From: Diphasiastrum complanatum
Lineage: Eukaryota; Streptophyta; Lycopodiopsida; Lycopodiales; Lycopodiaceae
Reading direction: 5' to 3'
Length of the DNA: 64,000 nucleotides
Assembly (NCBI GenBank): GCA_029204225.1
Contig: CM055100.1
Coordinates: forward strand, 20,969,589-21,033,588
Part shown: in pieces, positions 34,475 through 44,916 of the stretch
Layout: each line of letters starts with the position of its first letter
Numbering within the stretch: the first letter of the stretch is position 1
The notes under the pieces: generated by a model
The model's database searches: none
The model's input: the letters and a program-made list of their open reading frames with translations, nothing else
What the model was told of the DNA's origin: nothing
Translations under genes and position numbers: made by a program

Positions 34475-34699
34475 TAATAGCAATCACCGGACAAGGACAA
34501 AGGTTAGTGAAGAAACCTTAGGTTTCTATTATAAAGCTGTCACATTTTCTTCACATTTTAGACTGCTGCATATTTTGAACTGTTGGTCGCACAGTTTGCA
34601 TAATCCCAAAAATGTCAGCACTTAGCTATTTTTCGTCTTAGTATCAGTTTTGTGAAGACCTTTGCATTCCTTGCATTTTTTGCGACTCAGCCAAAGTGC
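34475..34699 (+). other. Leader fragment of element M
   Basis: Non-coding, no motif. It ends where the LTR of element N is inferred to begin. Confidence 0.35.
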
Positions 34700-35470
34700 G
34701 CCTCCAAAGTGACCGGGTAAGGACGACAGATCATCTTACCAAGCCATGACAGTCAACAATGATAGATCGAGCACCAACGAGAGCCTGAATGCAAACAGAA
34801 GATCAGGACACATTATCGAGCAAGGATGAACAATCGGGACCTCAGCTTGACAAGTGTGACAATTTGAATCTTCAATCATAAAGCGACGTACAAGAGAGAG
34901 AGACATAGCTGACTGATGTTTAGCTTAAACCCCTCTTGTAACAATCAATAAATTGATCTTGTAATCTCACTTGGTATGATATATGTATTGGATCCTCGTG
35001 ACAAAAGATACACACACAGAGAAGAGAGGTTGATGAATGCAGTCTTGCAGTAGCAGATATTATCAGACCAACGACTTAGTGCTAGCAGTAGCTAGTTCAT
35101 GGTAAGGGAGAATACTTGTCTTACCTCCATGTGTTGATCTAGAAAACGGACAACGCACACAAAAATATTGTTGTAAGCTCAATTCTGATAATAGATGAGC
35201 TGTAATTATCTGCCAGACTTGCATAATCTGTGAATGATTTTATGTTGCTTGCTATCAGTAGAAATATTTCCGCTATCATTAGACATTATCTAATATTCAT
35301 AAATCAACATCGGATAAGTAGTAGCTATTTGTAGTTCGGAGGATGTCTGATCGTGGAATGTAGTAGTAGCTTCAACTGGATAGATCGGCTCCATCTGAGC
35401 TTTGCATCAATGAATCGTGACTGCTCGACTTCTCCTACATAGTGAACATTCGATCATTGAATCCGCATCA
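34700..35470 (+). mobile_element. Probable 5' LTR of copia element N
   Basis: The right end ..GAATCCGCATCA lies directly before a PBS. The left end is approximate because no second copy is present. No coding sequence. Confidence 0.5.
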
Positions 35471-35471
35471 G

Positions 35472-35485
35472 TGGTAACAGAGCAC
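35472..35485 (+). other. Primer-binding site of element N
   Basis: TGGTAACAGAGCAC, one base from the initiator-Met complement TGGTATCAGAGCAC. Confidence 0.7.
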
Positions 35486-36806
35486 AATAATTCGGTCCGC
35501 ATAAGTGGCATCAAAGTTGACTATTAGGTTCACAACGGTTAGATTCAAAAAAAATTGAGTCGAATCAATGTCGGCTTGAACACGTCCAAGAAGTGGTGGA
35601 AGAATCCCTATTTAGAAGTCGTAGTGTGTCAAAACTAACAATTAAGAATTTCTTTGATTGCTCTTGGATAGGGAAATACTATCTATCACAGTTGTGAGAG
35701 AGAATTCTTGCCAGAATCTAAATTTTGGATTGACGAAAATTTATTTTTTTTCATAGAACAAATTCTCAAGATCGTGTTGGTAGTCGGTGTGCTCTCAGTT
35801 TATGACCAATTGTCAAACAGTTTGAAGCATACTTTTTTCTATAGTAGGGTGACCTTAGAGATGAAGGAAATTGCCAAAGAAAGTACCAATAAGGTTGTGT
35901 GTCTACCTAAGAGTGTGTGAAAACTCCAAACAAGGGTTTTAGGCTGAAAAACCTCAGATATTTCTTCATCTGAAATCTTTTTTGAAGTTGTGAGCACACA
36001 CAGATGGGTGCCCTGGGGAGAAACAATAGTTGGGTGGAGCAAGAAGCTTGGTAGATTCATATGGGAGCAGCCAAGAAGCCATAGCTAGCTTTTAGCAAAC
36101 TTTTTTTGTCTTGAGGAGAAAGAGACCGGACTAGTGTTTACGTGTTGAATCAGCCTATGTTCTTAGTGTATGGAGTGTCCTGGAGTGTCCTAGCACATGG
36201 AAGAATTGGTTTCAGCGCGTGGGACTATTGCAAACTATCGGATCATAGAGATCTAGTGTGAAGGGTCAAGATGGTTGCATGTGAAGTGAAGGTGGAACGT
36301 TGATTCTTGGCTCGCCGTTGGATTGCCTTGGGTCTATTTTGAACTTCAAGTGACCGGGACTGAAGGGAATTTTAGCCTTCAATTTCAATAAAAAATTTCA
36401 AACTGAAGTGATTGTTGGGTCCCAATTTTACGAAGTGTGAAGTTTTTTCAATTTGAAAAATAGCTCTAAAGTTTAAAAAAGGCTCTTATTTTCTTGTCTT
36501 TAAGCCTTTTTTGGCAAACGAAAGCTATACCTCCAAACAAAAGACACCTCAACTGTACCTACAAGTATTGTACGTCAAAATAGAGTCTTTGTTGAGGAGA
36601 AAGTGATTAGTGGAAGCCAAAAGTATTTTCCCCCCCCTTAAGGAGCGTCAAGGTAGGAGCGTGTGCCTAAAGACATTTTGGGGCGACAAAGCGATGAATG
36701 GCTTGGTAAGCTAAAAAGTGTAGGTCATTATTTTTGAATTTTGACATCACTATTGGCTTCGGCATACCATTTTTAGCCTCCAAGTAGAATTTTGGGCAAT
36801 TTGGAG
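35486..36806 (+). other. Leader of element N
   Basis: A 1.3 kb non-coding leader. The stretch from ~36340 is repeated inverted at 25574-26100. Confidence 0.6.
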
Positions 36807-38210
36807 ATGGCCAATATCAATGAGGCAATTTTGGGCGAAGCAAGCAAGTTGGATGGGACATCCAACTACAACATCTGGAAGCTCAAAATTAAGAGCATTC
36901 TCATGGAAAAAGAGTTGTGGGACATCATTGTGGGCATAGGGATGAGGCCGAACACCACTCCAGCTGACATGAGGGATTATGATAGGAAGGCTCAAAGAGC
37001 ATTGTCGTTGATCAACTTATCAGTGAAGGATTATTTAATCACCCACATAAGTGACGTGGCAATGGCCATAGAGGCTTGGGAAGCCTTGAGAACACAGTTT
37101 CAAACTGCCAATCCATCTCGTGCAATGTTCTTGAAGTCAAGATTGAACACCATTAGGATGGAGGACAATGAAATTGTGGGATTCTTCTTCTCATCAAGAT
37201 CAAGGAATTGAGGGACCAATTAGTTTCCATTGGGGAACCCATCAGAGAATGTTGAATTGGTTCACACAGTAATGAGCGGCATGGTGGATAGCTTGCAAAT
37301 GTTTGTGAGCGGTATCATCAAGGGAGAGATTGCCCATTTTGAACCTTCATGGGATCCTGCTATAAGAAGAGAAAAGGAAGTGGTCAATTGAGGCATACCA
37401 CTCAAAGATCAAGAAGATTAGGCATTGGTGGCCAAAGGTAAGAAAATGAATTTCAATAAAGGGCAAGGATAATGGGGATGAGGGAGAGTCGTCATCAAAG
37501 CCCAAGAAGAAGAAAGGCAAGTGCTACTACTGCCACAAGCCAGGTCATTACACTAGGGAGTGCTACAAAAAGAAGGTGGATATCAAGCAAGAAAAAGTGA
37601 AGCAACAAGGCAACATTGTCGACGATGATGGAAAAGATGATGAAACCAATGTCTTCTCATCGACATTGGCAACACAGGTGGATGATGGCGCTAGGTGGTT
37701 CATTGATTCAGACACCACTAGACACATGACTTGGAAGCGTGATTGGTTCCAGAACTTCTCACCAACCCATAATGGGGAGAAAGTCACACAGTCTAATGGG
37801 GAAGAGTGCTAGATTCAAGATGTCGGCAATGTACCTACACAGTTTTCTGATAATAAGATAAAGAACATTTCAAATGTCCTTTACATACTTAGACTTACAA
37901 AGAGCTTGCTTTCAATTGGGGTCATGGCAAATCAACTTCTTAAGGTTAACTTTGTCAAGGATAGTTGCTTGATTAAAGATATGGATCGTGATTACAAGGT
38001 TGTGGCAATGCGATATCATGATAATAATTGTGAGATTTATAAGTTGGATGCGACACCTGCAGAATATGGTTTACCTGCATCAATAGCATCACAATCAAAA
38101 TTGTGGCATTGAAGGATGGTTTATCTAAACTACGACAACTTGTGCTTGATGGCAAAGTGCTGGAGGGTTTGCATATATCGAGTCAACCCTTACCATACTT
38201 AATAAGTGAG
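36807..38210 (+). pseudogene. Copia Gag-protease of element N, frameshifted
   Basis: Gag starts at the ATG at 36807 (MANINEAILGEASKLDG) and has EAWEALRTQFQT before losing frame at ~37190. The zinc knuckle CYYCHKPGHYTREC lies at ~37516-37557. The protease has WFIDSDTTRHMT, where the catalytic DSG is altered to DSD. The pre-integrase LWH motif follows at ~38100 with a stop right after it. Sequence diverges at ~38210; integrase and RT are absent. The protein is closely related to those at 25124-25573 and 41832-43075. Confidence 0.85.
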
Positions 38211-38219
38211 AGGGATTTG

Positions 38220-38916
38220 GCACCCTGCATGTGTAAGTCCAACCCGATAATCACATAGTTAATCGATTAGCTAGAAGTTAATAAAAGGACATCTTTTTGC
38301 GGGACTTTTAATGTCGCAGGGCCTAATAGTCAAGTTAGTGAATAAAAAGGATTCCCACCAGAATTCAAAATTCAAATTGGTTCCCTCCAATTTTTGAAAT
38401 GGGTTCCCTCCACTTTTTGAATTTTGAATACTTAGGGTAGAAATTGGCCAATAGGATTTGAGGCCAAAGCCTAAAATCCACTATATATAGTGGTAGTTTC
38501 AAATATTTTAAGCACTTTCTCTTCATTTCAATACAAGCAAGTTGGCCCTCTTATGGAATGGATATGAAATGCCCTTGATCTTCATCTTTTGTCCTCTATC
38601 TCTCATGTTTTCTTTGTATTTGCTAATTGTTGGATTTGATGCTTATTGGGATTGATCATTCTTATGCTTTTTGTGAGAGAGAAAGGGAGAGAGAGAAGAG
38701 TAAGTCTCTGTCATTGTTGAGCATCTAGTGTTAATGGATCTTAGTGTTAATGCTTAGTGTCAGATGTGGATCATATGCATTTGCTGGACTATGAACTATG
38801 CTATTACTCTCATGGGAACGAATCTCCGCATGACAACTAGTTATTCTTCTTCATCTCCTTGATGCTTGTGTGCTTGGATCTAGGGTTGAGGGTGGATAGG
38901 AAATACCAATCACAAT
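38220..38916 (+). mobile_element. Gypsy-type LTR (element O), approximate left end
   Basis: It ends ..CCAATCACAAT before a TTGACACCGATGTCGGGGA primer site of plant Ty3/gypsy style. It contains a perfect 16-bp palindrome around a TATA box at 38478-38493. The internal region of O is missing, replaced at 38937 by the LTR of element P. Confidence 0.55.
38478..38493. promoter_or_regulatory. TATA box inside a perfect palindrome
   Basis: CCACTATATATAGTGG is self-complementary over all 16 bases and lies ~430 bases before the LTR end. It is the likely LTR promoter core. Confidence 0.5.
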
Positions 38917-38917
38917 T

Positions 38918-38936
38918 TTGACACCGATGTCGGGGA
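38918..38936 (+). other. Primer-binding site of gypsy element O
   Basis: TTGACACCGATGTCGGGGA resembles the TTGGCACCGTTGTCGGGGA-like sites of plant Tat/Athila gypsy elements. Confidence 0.6.
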
Positions 38937-40025
38937 TGTCGTAAAACCGTGGGGGCATGAGCGGCAGTGGAAGCTCGAGGATTTGAGCATGGCATGTAGG
39001 AACGGAAACACAACAGTTAGCAGTAGAAATATTCAAGTAGAAAAATTCATACAAATTGCGCAAATGAACAATGCGATAGTGAGACAAAAATTGCACTCTG
39101 ATTAATATCAATACTGAGTACAATAGCTTGAAGTAATAACTTCAGCTTGCTGAGCGTAATAACGCTGGCTATAGATAACTCTGATTGAAAGAGAAATTCA
39201 ATTAACACTTACATAGGTTAATTCAGCTAGTATATATATTTACAAGTGTCAAGAAAAAAATATCTTATGCCTTAGCTACCATTTACTCCAGTTTTGCATC
39301 TATACAAAAGTTGGTAACCGCCCTTAGGATATTTGTTTCTCCACCTGTTCTAGGGTTGATGATAAGTTGGTGATGTCGGTCTGCCAATGTAGCAAAAACG
39401 AGAAAAACCCAAAAACCTGAAGGTGCCCTTTAGACTGAAGGTATGCAAATCCTGAAGGTGCCTTAGACTTAAGGTGTGTAAATCCCTAAGGCGCCTATAG
39501 ACGGAAGGCAATGAAGAAACCGAAAAAGGTGGAAAAAGGCGAAGGTGCCTTACATTGAAGGCAACGAAGAAGACGAAGGTGCCTTAGACTAAAGGCAACA
39601 AAATGACGAACGTGCCTTAAACTAAAGGTAGCGAAAAAGCCGAAAAAGCCGAAGGTGTTTTTAAAATGGTTTCTAAGGCATTCTGGCCACTTTGTCCAGA
39701 AATGGTTTCTAAGTCATTCTGGCCAGTGTGTTGCACTTTTTGCGAAGGCATGAAAAAGACGAAGAAGGCAAAAAAAAAACAAAGGTGCCTTAAGAATATT
39801 TTCTAAGGCATTCTGGCCACTTGGCCATTGTATCGCATTTTTCGCGAAGGTGCGAAAAAGGCGAAGGAGGCGGAAAAAGCAAAGGTGCCTTAAATCGTTT
39901 AAGGCATAAGAAAAAAACTTAAAGGGGAAAAATGTGAAGGTTCGAAATCATGTTCTCAGCCTTCCGTTTTCAAGATGCTCATTACTTGACGATTTTCTTT
40001 GAGGCTGAGAATAAGAAATCTAACA
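38937..40025 (-). mobile_element. 3' LTR of copia element P (~1.09 kb)
   Basis: On the minus strand it starts TGTTAGATTTC after the PPT at 40026-40034 and ends ..TTTTACGACA. Element P is inserted in the gypsy element O exactly after its PBS. The LTR carries a minisatellite-like region (39417-39912). It resembles the LTR of element K in composition. Confidence 0.7.
39417..39912. repeat. Imperfect ~30-40-bp tandem repeats in LTR P
   Basis: Repeated strings GAAGGTGCCTTAGACT-AAGG and GGTTTCTAAGGCATTCTGGCCA occur about eight and three times with variation. They form a degenerate minisatellite inside the LTR. Confidence 0.75.
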
Positions 40026-40034
40026 CTCCCCCTT
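40026..40034 (-). other. Polypurine tract of element P
   Basis: The minus strand reads AAGGGGGAG directly before TGTTAGATTTC, a textbook copia tract. Confidence 0.85.
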
Positions 40035-40191
40035 AATGAGAATCTTGGAAAAATGCTTTGAACTTCAGATTTAACATATCGTTAAATCTGAGTTGAAGCT
40101 CCTTTTGATAGAGCTAACATGCATTTTGAATCCTTCAATAAGTTCAGATTGTTACTAAATAATAATATATCATCTACATGAAAGGTGATGA

Positions 40192-41831
40192 TTATGAAGG
40201 AATTCGACACAGACTGAGAATTAAATTCGAGCTTGTCGAGTTTGGAATAAAACCATTCTTGTTAAAAGATGCATTGATCTTCATTTGATCAACGTCAAGT
40301 GTTGACAATGCCTCTGAAACAACGTTTGATTCATGCACAAAGTAGCAGGCCGGATCATTCGTAACTTGGGATGGAGGTTGTCTTGATCGGTTCAATCTTC
40401 TAGTTTCAACTGTGATCCTCTTATGCGGTCCGTTTTGCTGAGGGACTATCTCATTGTCAGTGTCAGTGTCAATCTTCTGATCAGTCTTGAGTTGTTCATA
40501 GTCGTTGGTGTTAATTCTAGGATCTGAATTTGAAGTAGCTTTCCCCTTGTGGTCGATAAACTGATCTTCCACAAAAATGACATTTATGCTCATGAAGGTC
40601 TTCTGAGAGTCCAGATTGAAGAGCTTGTATGTATGATGGTATGAAGAATAGCTGATGAAGATTGACCTTCTGCTGGAGTTGTCCAGCTTCCTACTTAGAT
40701 CAGTAGGGGTATGTGATTAGGCGTTGCATCCAAACACTCGAATATTTGTGAGTGATGGCTTCAATCCTGTCCACACCTCATAAGGTGTCTTGCAATTCAG
40801 GGCCTCTGAGATGGATTAATTTTGAAGGTAGGCTGCTGTAGTAACAACTTCTGCCCATAATTTCTTTAGAAGAGAGGCATGGGCTAGCATGCTCTTTAAA
40901 CTTGTGATGAGTGTCTGATTCTTCCTTTGAGCTACACCATTGGACTAAGGTGCGTAGCTGGCTAAATGTTGTTGTAAATGTATTCGATTGGCTTTACAGA
41001 AAGCTTTGAGCTTGGTGGAGATAAATACTCCCCTTGCATCAGAGCGTAGAGCATTGATTCTTCTCTGGGTCGTTTTCTCTTATGATGCCTTGAACTGCAT
41101 GAAGATCTTGAGAATCTCTGATTTGTTCTTCAAGAAATATGTTGCAGTCCTCCGAGAGAAGTCATCAATGATAGTCAGCAAGTAGACAGCTCCCCCTATG
41201 GAAATAGTCTGCATTGGACCACAAATGTCCATGTGTACAAGATCTAACGAACCTTTAGAAGAAGGAACTGAATCGGAAGTGACTAGAGTTTTAACATGCT
41301 TGCTAGAAATACAACTTTCACATGAAGAATTTGATTTGCTAATGAAGGGTAGATCTTCTATTTCAACAATTGCTAAATACAACTAGAATTTAAAAGGCCT
41401 AATCTGAAATGCCAAAGCATCTTAGTTGATTTAGAAGTTGAAGTGAAAAAAGCTTGACTACTTGTAGAATAGGAGTGATTGATTTTGTACAAATTGCCAC
41501 ACCTCCTACTGAAAGCCATAACTTTCCTAGATTCATCAAAAATAGTGCAGTCCTGTCTATCGAATTCGACCCTCTGACCCGAATCTGTGATTCTGCTTAT
41601 TGAGGGCAGGTTTTTGGGAACATTGGACAAAAACATTACATCACCTTTTTGGAATTCGACTTTGATTGTTCCTACACTCTCGATAGTATGAGTTGAGTTC
41701 TCTCCAAGTTGCACAACTGTAGGATGGGTGTATGACTTGTAGTCATGAAACCAGTGTCGATGGGTTGTCAAATTCTGGAGATTCGAATTTTGGTGTATTG
41801 GAGTGATGCTTAATTCCAACAATTGCCTCAA
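40192..41831 (-). pseudogene. Copia protease-integrase-linker of element P, RT deleted
   Basis: On the minus strand, from right to left: the remains of protease, where the catalytic region is deleted just after HRHWF and HDYKSYTHPTVVQLGENS follows. Then the pre-integrase domain with LWHFRLG, the integrase (DICGPMQ, TIIDDFSRR), its C-terminal part (KTPYEVWTGLKPS, IRVFGC) and the linker (FVEDQFIDHK ... RRLNRSRQPPS). Several stops and frame changes separate these at ~41370, 41080, 40820 and 40600. RT and RNase H, expected before the PPT at 40034, are missing. Confidence 0.82.
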
Positions 41832-43075
41832 GGGAGAGTCTACCTACCTTTTAGAACTTGCACAGGAGCAATGTCGAGAGGTAGTGAAGTCAAGGAAAAC
41901 TCCAGAGGAAGATCAAGCATTGCTCACCAAAAACAAGCAAAAATGTTGGAAGAGGATTCCAAAGAAGGACAATGATGATGAGGATGAGAGAGAGTCGTCA
42001 TCAAAGCTGAAAAAGAAGAAGAAGAGCAAATGTTACTATTGCCACAAACCTGGTCATTGGCAAATGCTACAAGAAGAAAGCAGACATAAAGACAGGAAAA
42101 GTGAAACAACAGGGTAACATCGTCGAAGACGATGGGGAAGATGATGTGACAAGTCTTTTCTCATCAACATTGGCATCCCAGGTTGATGATGGTGCCAGGT
42201 GGTTTATAGATTCAAGTGCCACGAGGCATTTGACCGAGAAACGTGATTGGTTGGAGAACTTCTCGCCAAACCATGATGGGAACAAGGTCACATGGGCCGA
42301 TGGGGAGGAATGCCATATCCAAGGTGTTTGCAATGTACCTGTGCATTTTTTCGATGGTAGGATCAAACATATTTCCAACGTGCTTTATGTTCTTGGACTC
42401 AAAAAGATTTTACTTTCTATTGGTGTGATGGAAAATCAACATATGAATGAACTGTGGCCTTTACAAATTGGATGCTGCAAAACTAGGTCAATACGATTTA
42501 GCTACCTCAACATCATCACAATCGAAATTGTGGCATAGAAGATTAGGCCACTTGAACTATGGGAGCCTGAGATTGATGGTAAAGCTGAAGATGGTGATTG
42601 AATTACCAGTATTATAGGATGATTATCACTCTATATGTGAAGGATGTGTTATGGGAAAGCATCATAGAGAGACATTCAAGAAAGGTGGAGTTGCAAGAGC
42701 CAAGAAACCACTTAACTTATTCATGTGTGGCCGAATGACCATGTCGATGGGGGGAGCCTATTATTTTATGACTTTCATAGATGATTACTCCAGGAAGACA
42801 TGGATTTATTTCTTGAAGAAGAAATCTGACCATTTTGTTCCCTTCAAGTAATTCAAGGCTTTAGTGGAAAACCAACTGGATGCACGAATCAAAGTGCTAA
42901 GATTAGATAGAGGGAAAAAATTCAAATCAGATGATTTTAAAGACTTTTGCAAGGAACATGGCATCAAAAGACAATTCACTCAATCACACATGCCGCATAG
43001 TAATGGTGTAGCAGAAAGAAAGAATAGAACCATCGTGGAGAGTCCACACTCCATGACGAAGCAGATGGGCTTGTT
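41832..43075 (+). pseudogene. Copia Gag-protease-integrase of element Q, frameshifted
   Basis: The sequence starts inside Gag (EEDQALLTKNKQK). It has the zinc knuckle CYYCHKPGHW, broken after the His by a frame change. The protease has WFIDSSATRHLT (DSS instead of DSG). The pre-integrase has LWHRRLGHLNY, and the integrase core has TFIDDYSRKTW and NGVAERKNRT. A stop lies in the integrase at ~42849. The first catalytic Asp of the integrase appears lost, because the residues before CGRMTMSMGG read LFM. Sequence is lost after MTKQMGL at ~43072. N family. Confidence 0.86.
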
Positions 43076-43314
43076 GGAAATTAAGCCCACGGTTGTCTCC
43101 TTGGTGAATGACTATTTCTATTTCAAGATTCTTCCTACACGTTTATTGATTGTTGATCTAGGGTCAGGTGAAACCAACTTTGGTTTTATGTCTGCTCATC
43201 TGATACCTGCAGGAATCATAACTTAGACAGCCAAATATTTGAAGAACGTCTACAACGGGCTTCTGGCTTATCTCCAACAAAGGGTAACCAATCCTATCAT
43301 ATTTTAAGTTCAGA
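43076..43314 (+). other. Unassigned sequence after element Q
   Basis: The start TGTTGGAAATTAAGCCCAC looks like a plant copia LTR start, but no PPT precedes it and no partner exists. No coding function is seen. Confidence 0.35.
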
Positions 43315-44572
43315 TGTTAAGTTCAATAATTTGAAGATCATTGCCAAGAACTTCCACAAATTAGCATTTAGAACAACTATGCAGAAATACACTAAGTGTT
43401 GCAACAATCTGCAGAAATACACTAAGTGTCACAATAGTCTGCAAAAATGAACTATGTTTTTCCACAGTGGTAGCTTTTCCCGAATGACAGTGTCGGCTTT
43501 TCTCGAAATGCGACAATGTCATCTTTTTCCAAAATGCGACACTTCAACATAGTTCAACAGTTCAACTATTTTGCGACAGTGTCAGCTTTTTGCACTTTCT
43601 CAAAAAATGCAACACTTGCCTTCAGCTTCTTCCTTTCAACTATTCTGAAGGAGTTAAATCGTTTTAAAGACACCTTCGCTTTTCTAAGGGCACCTTCATC
43701 TTTTTAAGGACACTGTCGACTTTTTAAGGACATTGTCGGCTTTTTAAGGGCACTCCCGAAGAGAGAGAAAACTCCCAAAGGTCGTCTATTTTTAACGAGG
43801 AACATTCTAGGCACTTCCCAGAATTTGCGAAGTAAGAGAAAACCACTTCACGTAAAATGCAAAGTGAAAGATTTGCAGTGTCCTCGTCTGCGTCAACATT
43901 CCCTACGAGTTGACCATGTGCAGTTGTCACACAAGCCAAATACTTCCAAGTACAACTGCTTACCTAATTAGGTGACAAATATTTACTGTAATTAATACAT
44001 GGATGAATTCTATAAATTGATCATCCAAACACATTCTACGTGATGCTCCGTCCATGAGACGAATACTGCTATTTTGTTGTGCTTTAGTGTAATATTGTAG
44101 CAACACGCTTTTCTATCTGTGTATAATGTAGATGAATGCTTGTTGTGATTTGAATGCACTTCATTGTTGTTTGATAACATTTGTTCATTCACTCTGATCA
44201 GAACATGGACGTCTATGAGCCCTTAGTTTCTGATCAGACGATGGATGTCTTTGACGACGCCTGTGGAACTTGTGCTGTCATACTGCTCTTTCAATCTATT
44301 TCAGAACTAGAAGTTCTAACTAGATCAATTTTTCAGTAATACCACACACAAACCATTTCTAATCTCTTCGGTGGACTGTACTCATTTTGTGAGTATGAAT
44401 TAATTTATAAGATCCTATTGGGCACCAAAACACTTAAGCTGTGATTATACTTAGCATATACATTCTATTAGACTGTTTTTGCATCTAGCAGCCCATTGCA
44501 ACGAGAGAGCTGTACCTCAAAGATTCCTACTCTCTTCTTCGTTCGTGTTCTCTATACTTCCTTGCCCCATCA
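43315..44572 (+). mobile_element. 5' LTR of copia element K (~1.26 kb)
   Basis: It ends CTTGCCCCATCA just before the PBS at 44576. The left end TGTTAAGTTC is inferred. It contains three copies of TGCAGAAATACACTAAGTGT near 43379-43450. It also has TTTTTAAGG-CACTGTCG repeats near 43680-43750, resembling those in LTR P inverted. Confidence 0.6.
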
Positions 44573-44575
44573 GAT

Positions 44576-44589
44576 TGGTATCAGATGAT
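44576..44589 (+). other. Primer-binding site of element K
   Basis: TGGTATCAGATGAT. The first ten bases match the initiator-Met complement exactly. Confidence 0.7.
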
Positions 44590-44640
44590 AGCTCAAATAA
44601 ACCGAGAGATTAAGTTTGTTCTATTTGTATTACTGTTAAC

Positions 44641-44916
44641 ATGTCTCATTTTGGTAGATCTTCATCTCCATCAATCAACGAGGCTAGAGTCATTGACAAG
44701 TTCAATGGATCTAACTTCTAAATCTGGAAGTTAACACTCTAGATGATGTTGATAGATAGAGATCTTTGGGATGTAGTAGAAGGTGCTGACTTGAAACCAG
44801 AAGATGGTGATCAAGCAAAGGCATGGAAGATCAAAGATCAGAAGGCCTTAGCATGTATCACACTCAATCTGGCTGACTCCCAAATATTCCATGTTACCAC
44901 ATGCAAAACCTCTAAG
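44641..44916 (+). pseudogene. Copia Gag of element K, 5' half
   Basis: Starts at the ATG at 44641 (MSHFGRSSSPS). It contains KFNGSNF, then a stop in place of Tyr/Trp before IWK, WDVVEGAD and ALACITLNLADSQI. There are two premature stops (~44718, ~44739). It is cut at 44916 by the TIR element and resumes at 47419. Confidence 0.82.

Noticed and set aside
43379-43450. Three ~25-bp repeats considered as a CRISPR-like array
   Set aside because: Directly abutting degenerate repeats inside a plant LTR, with no spacers and no cas genes.
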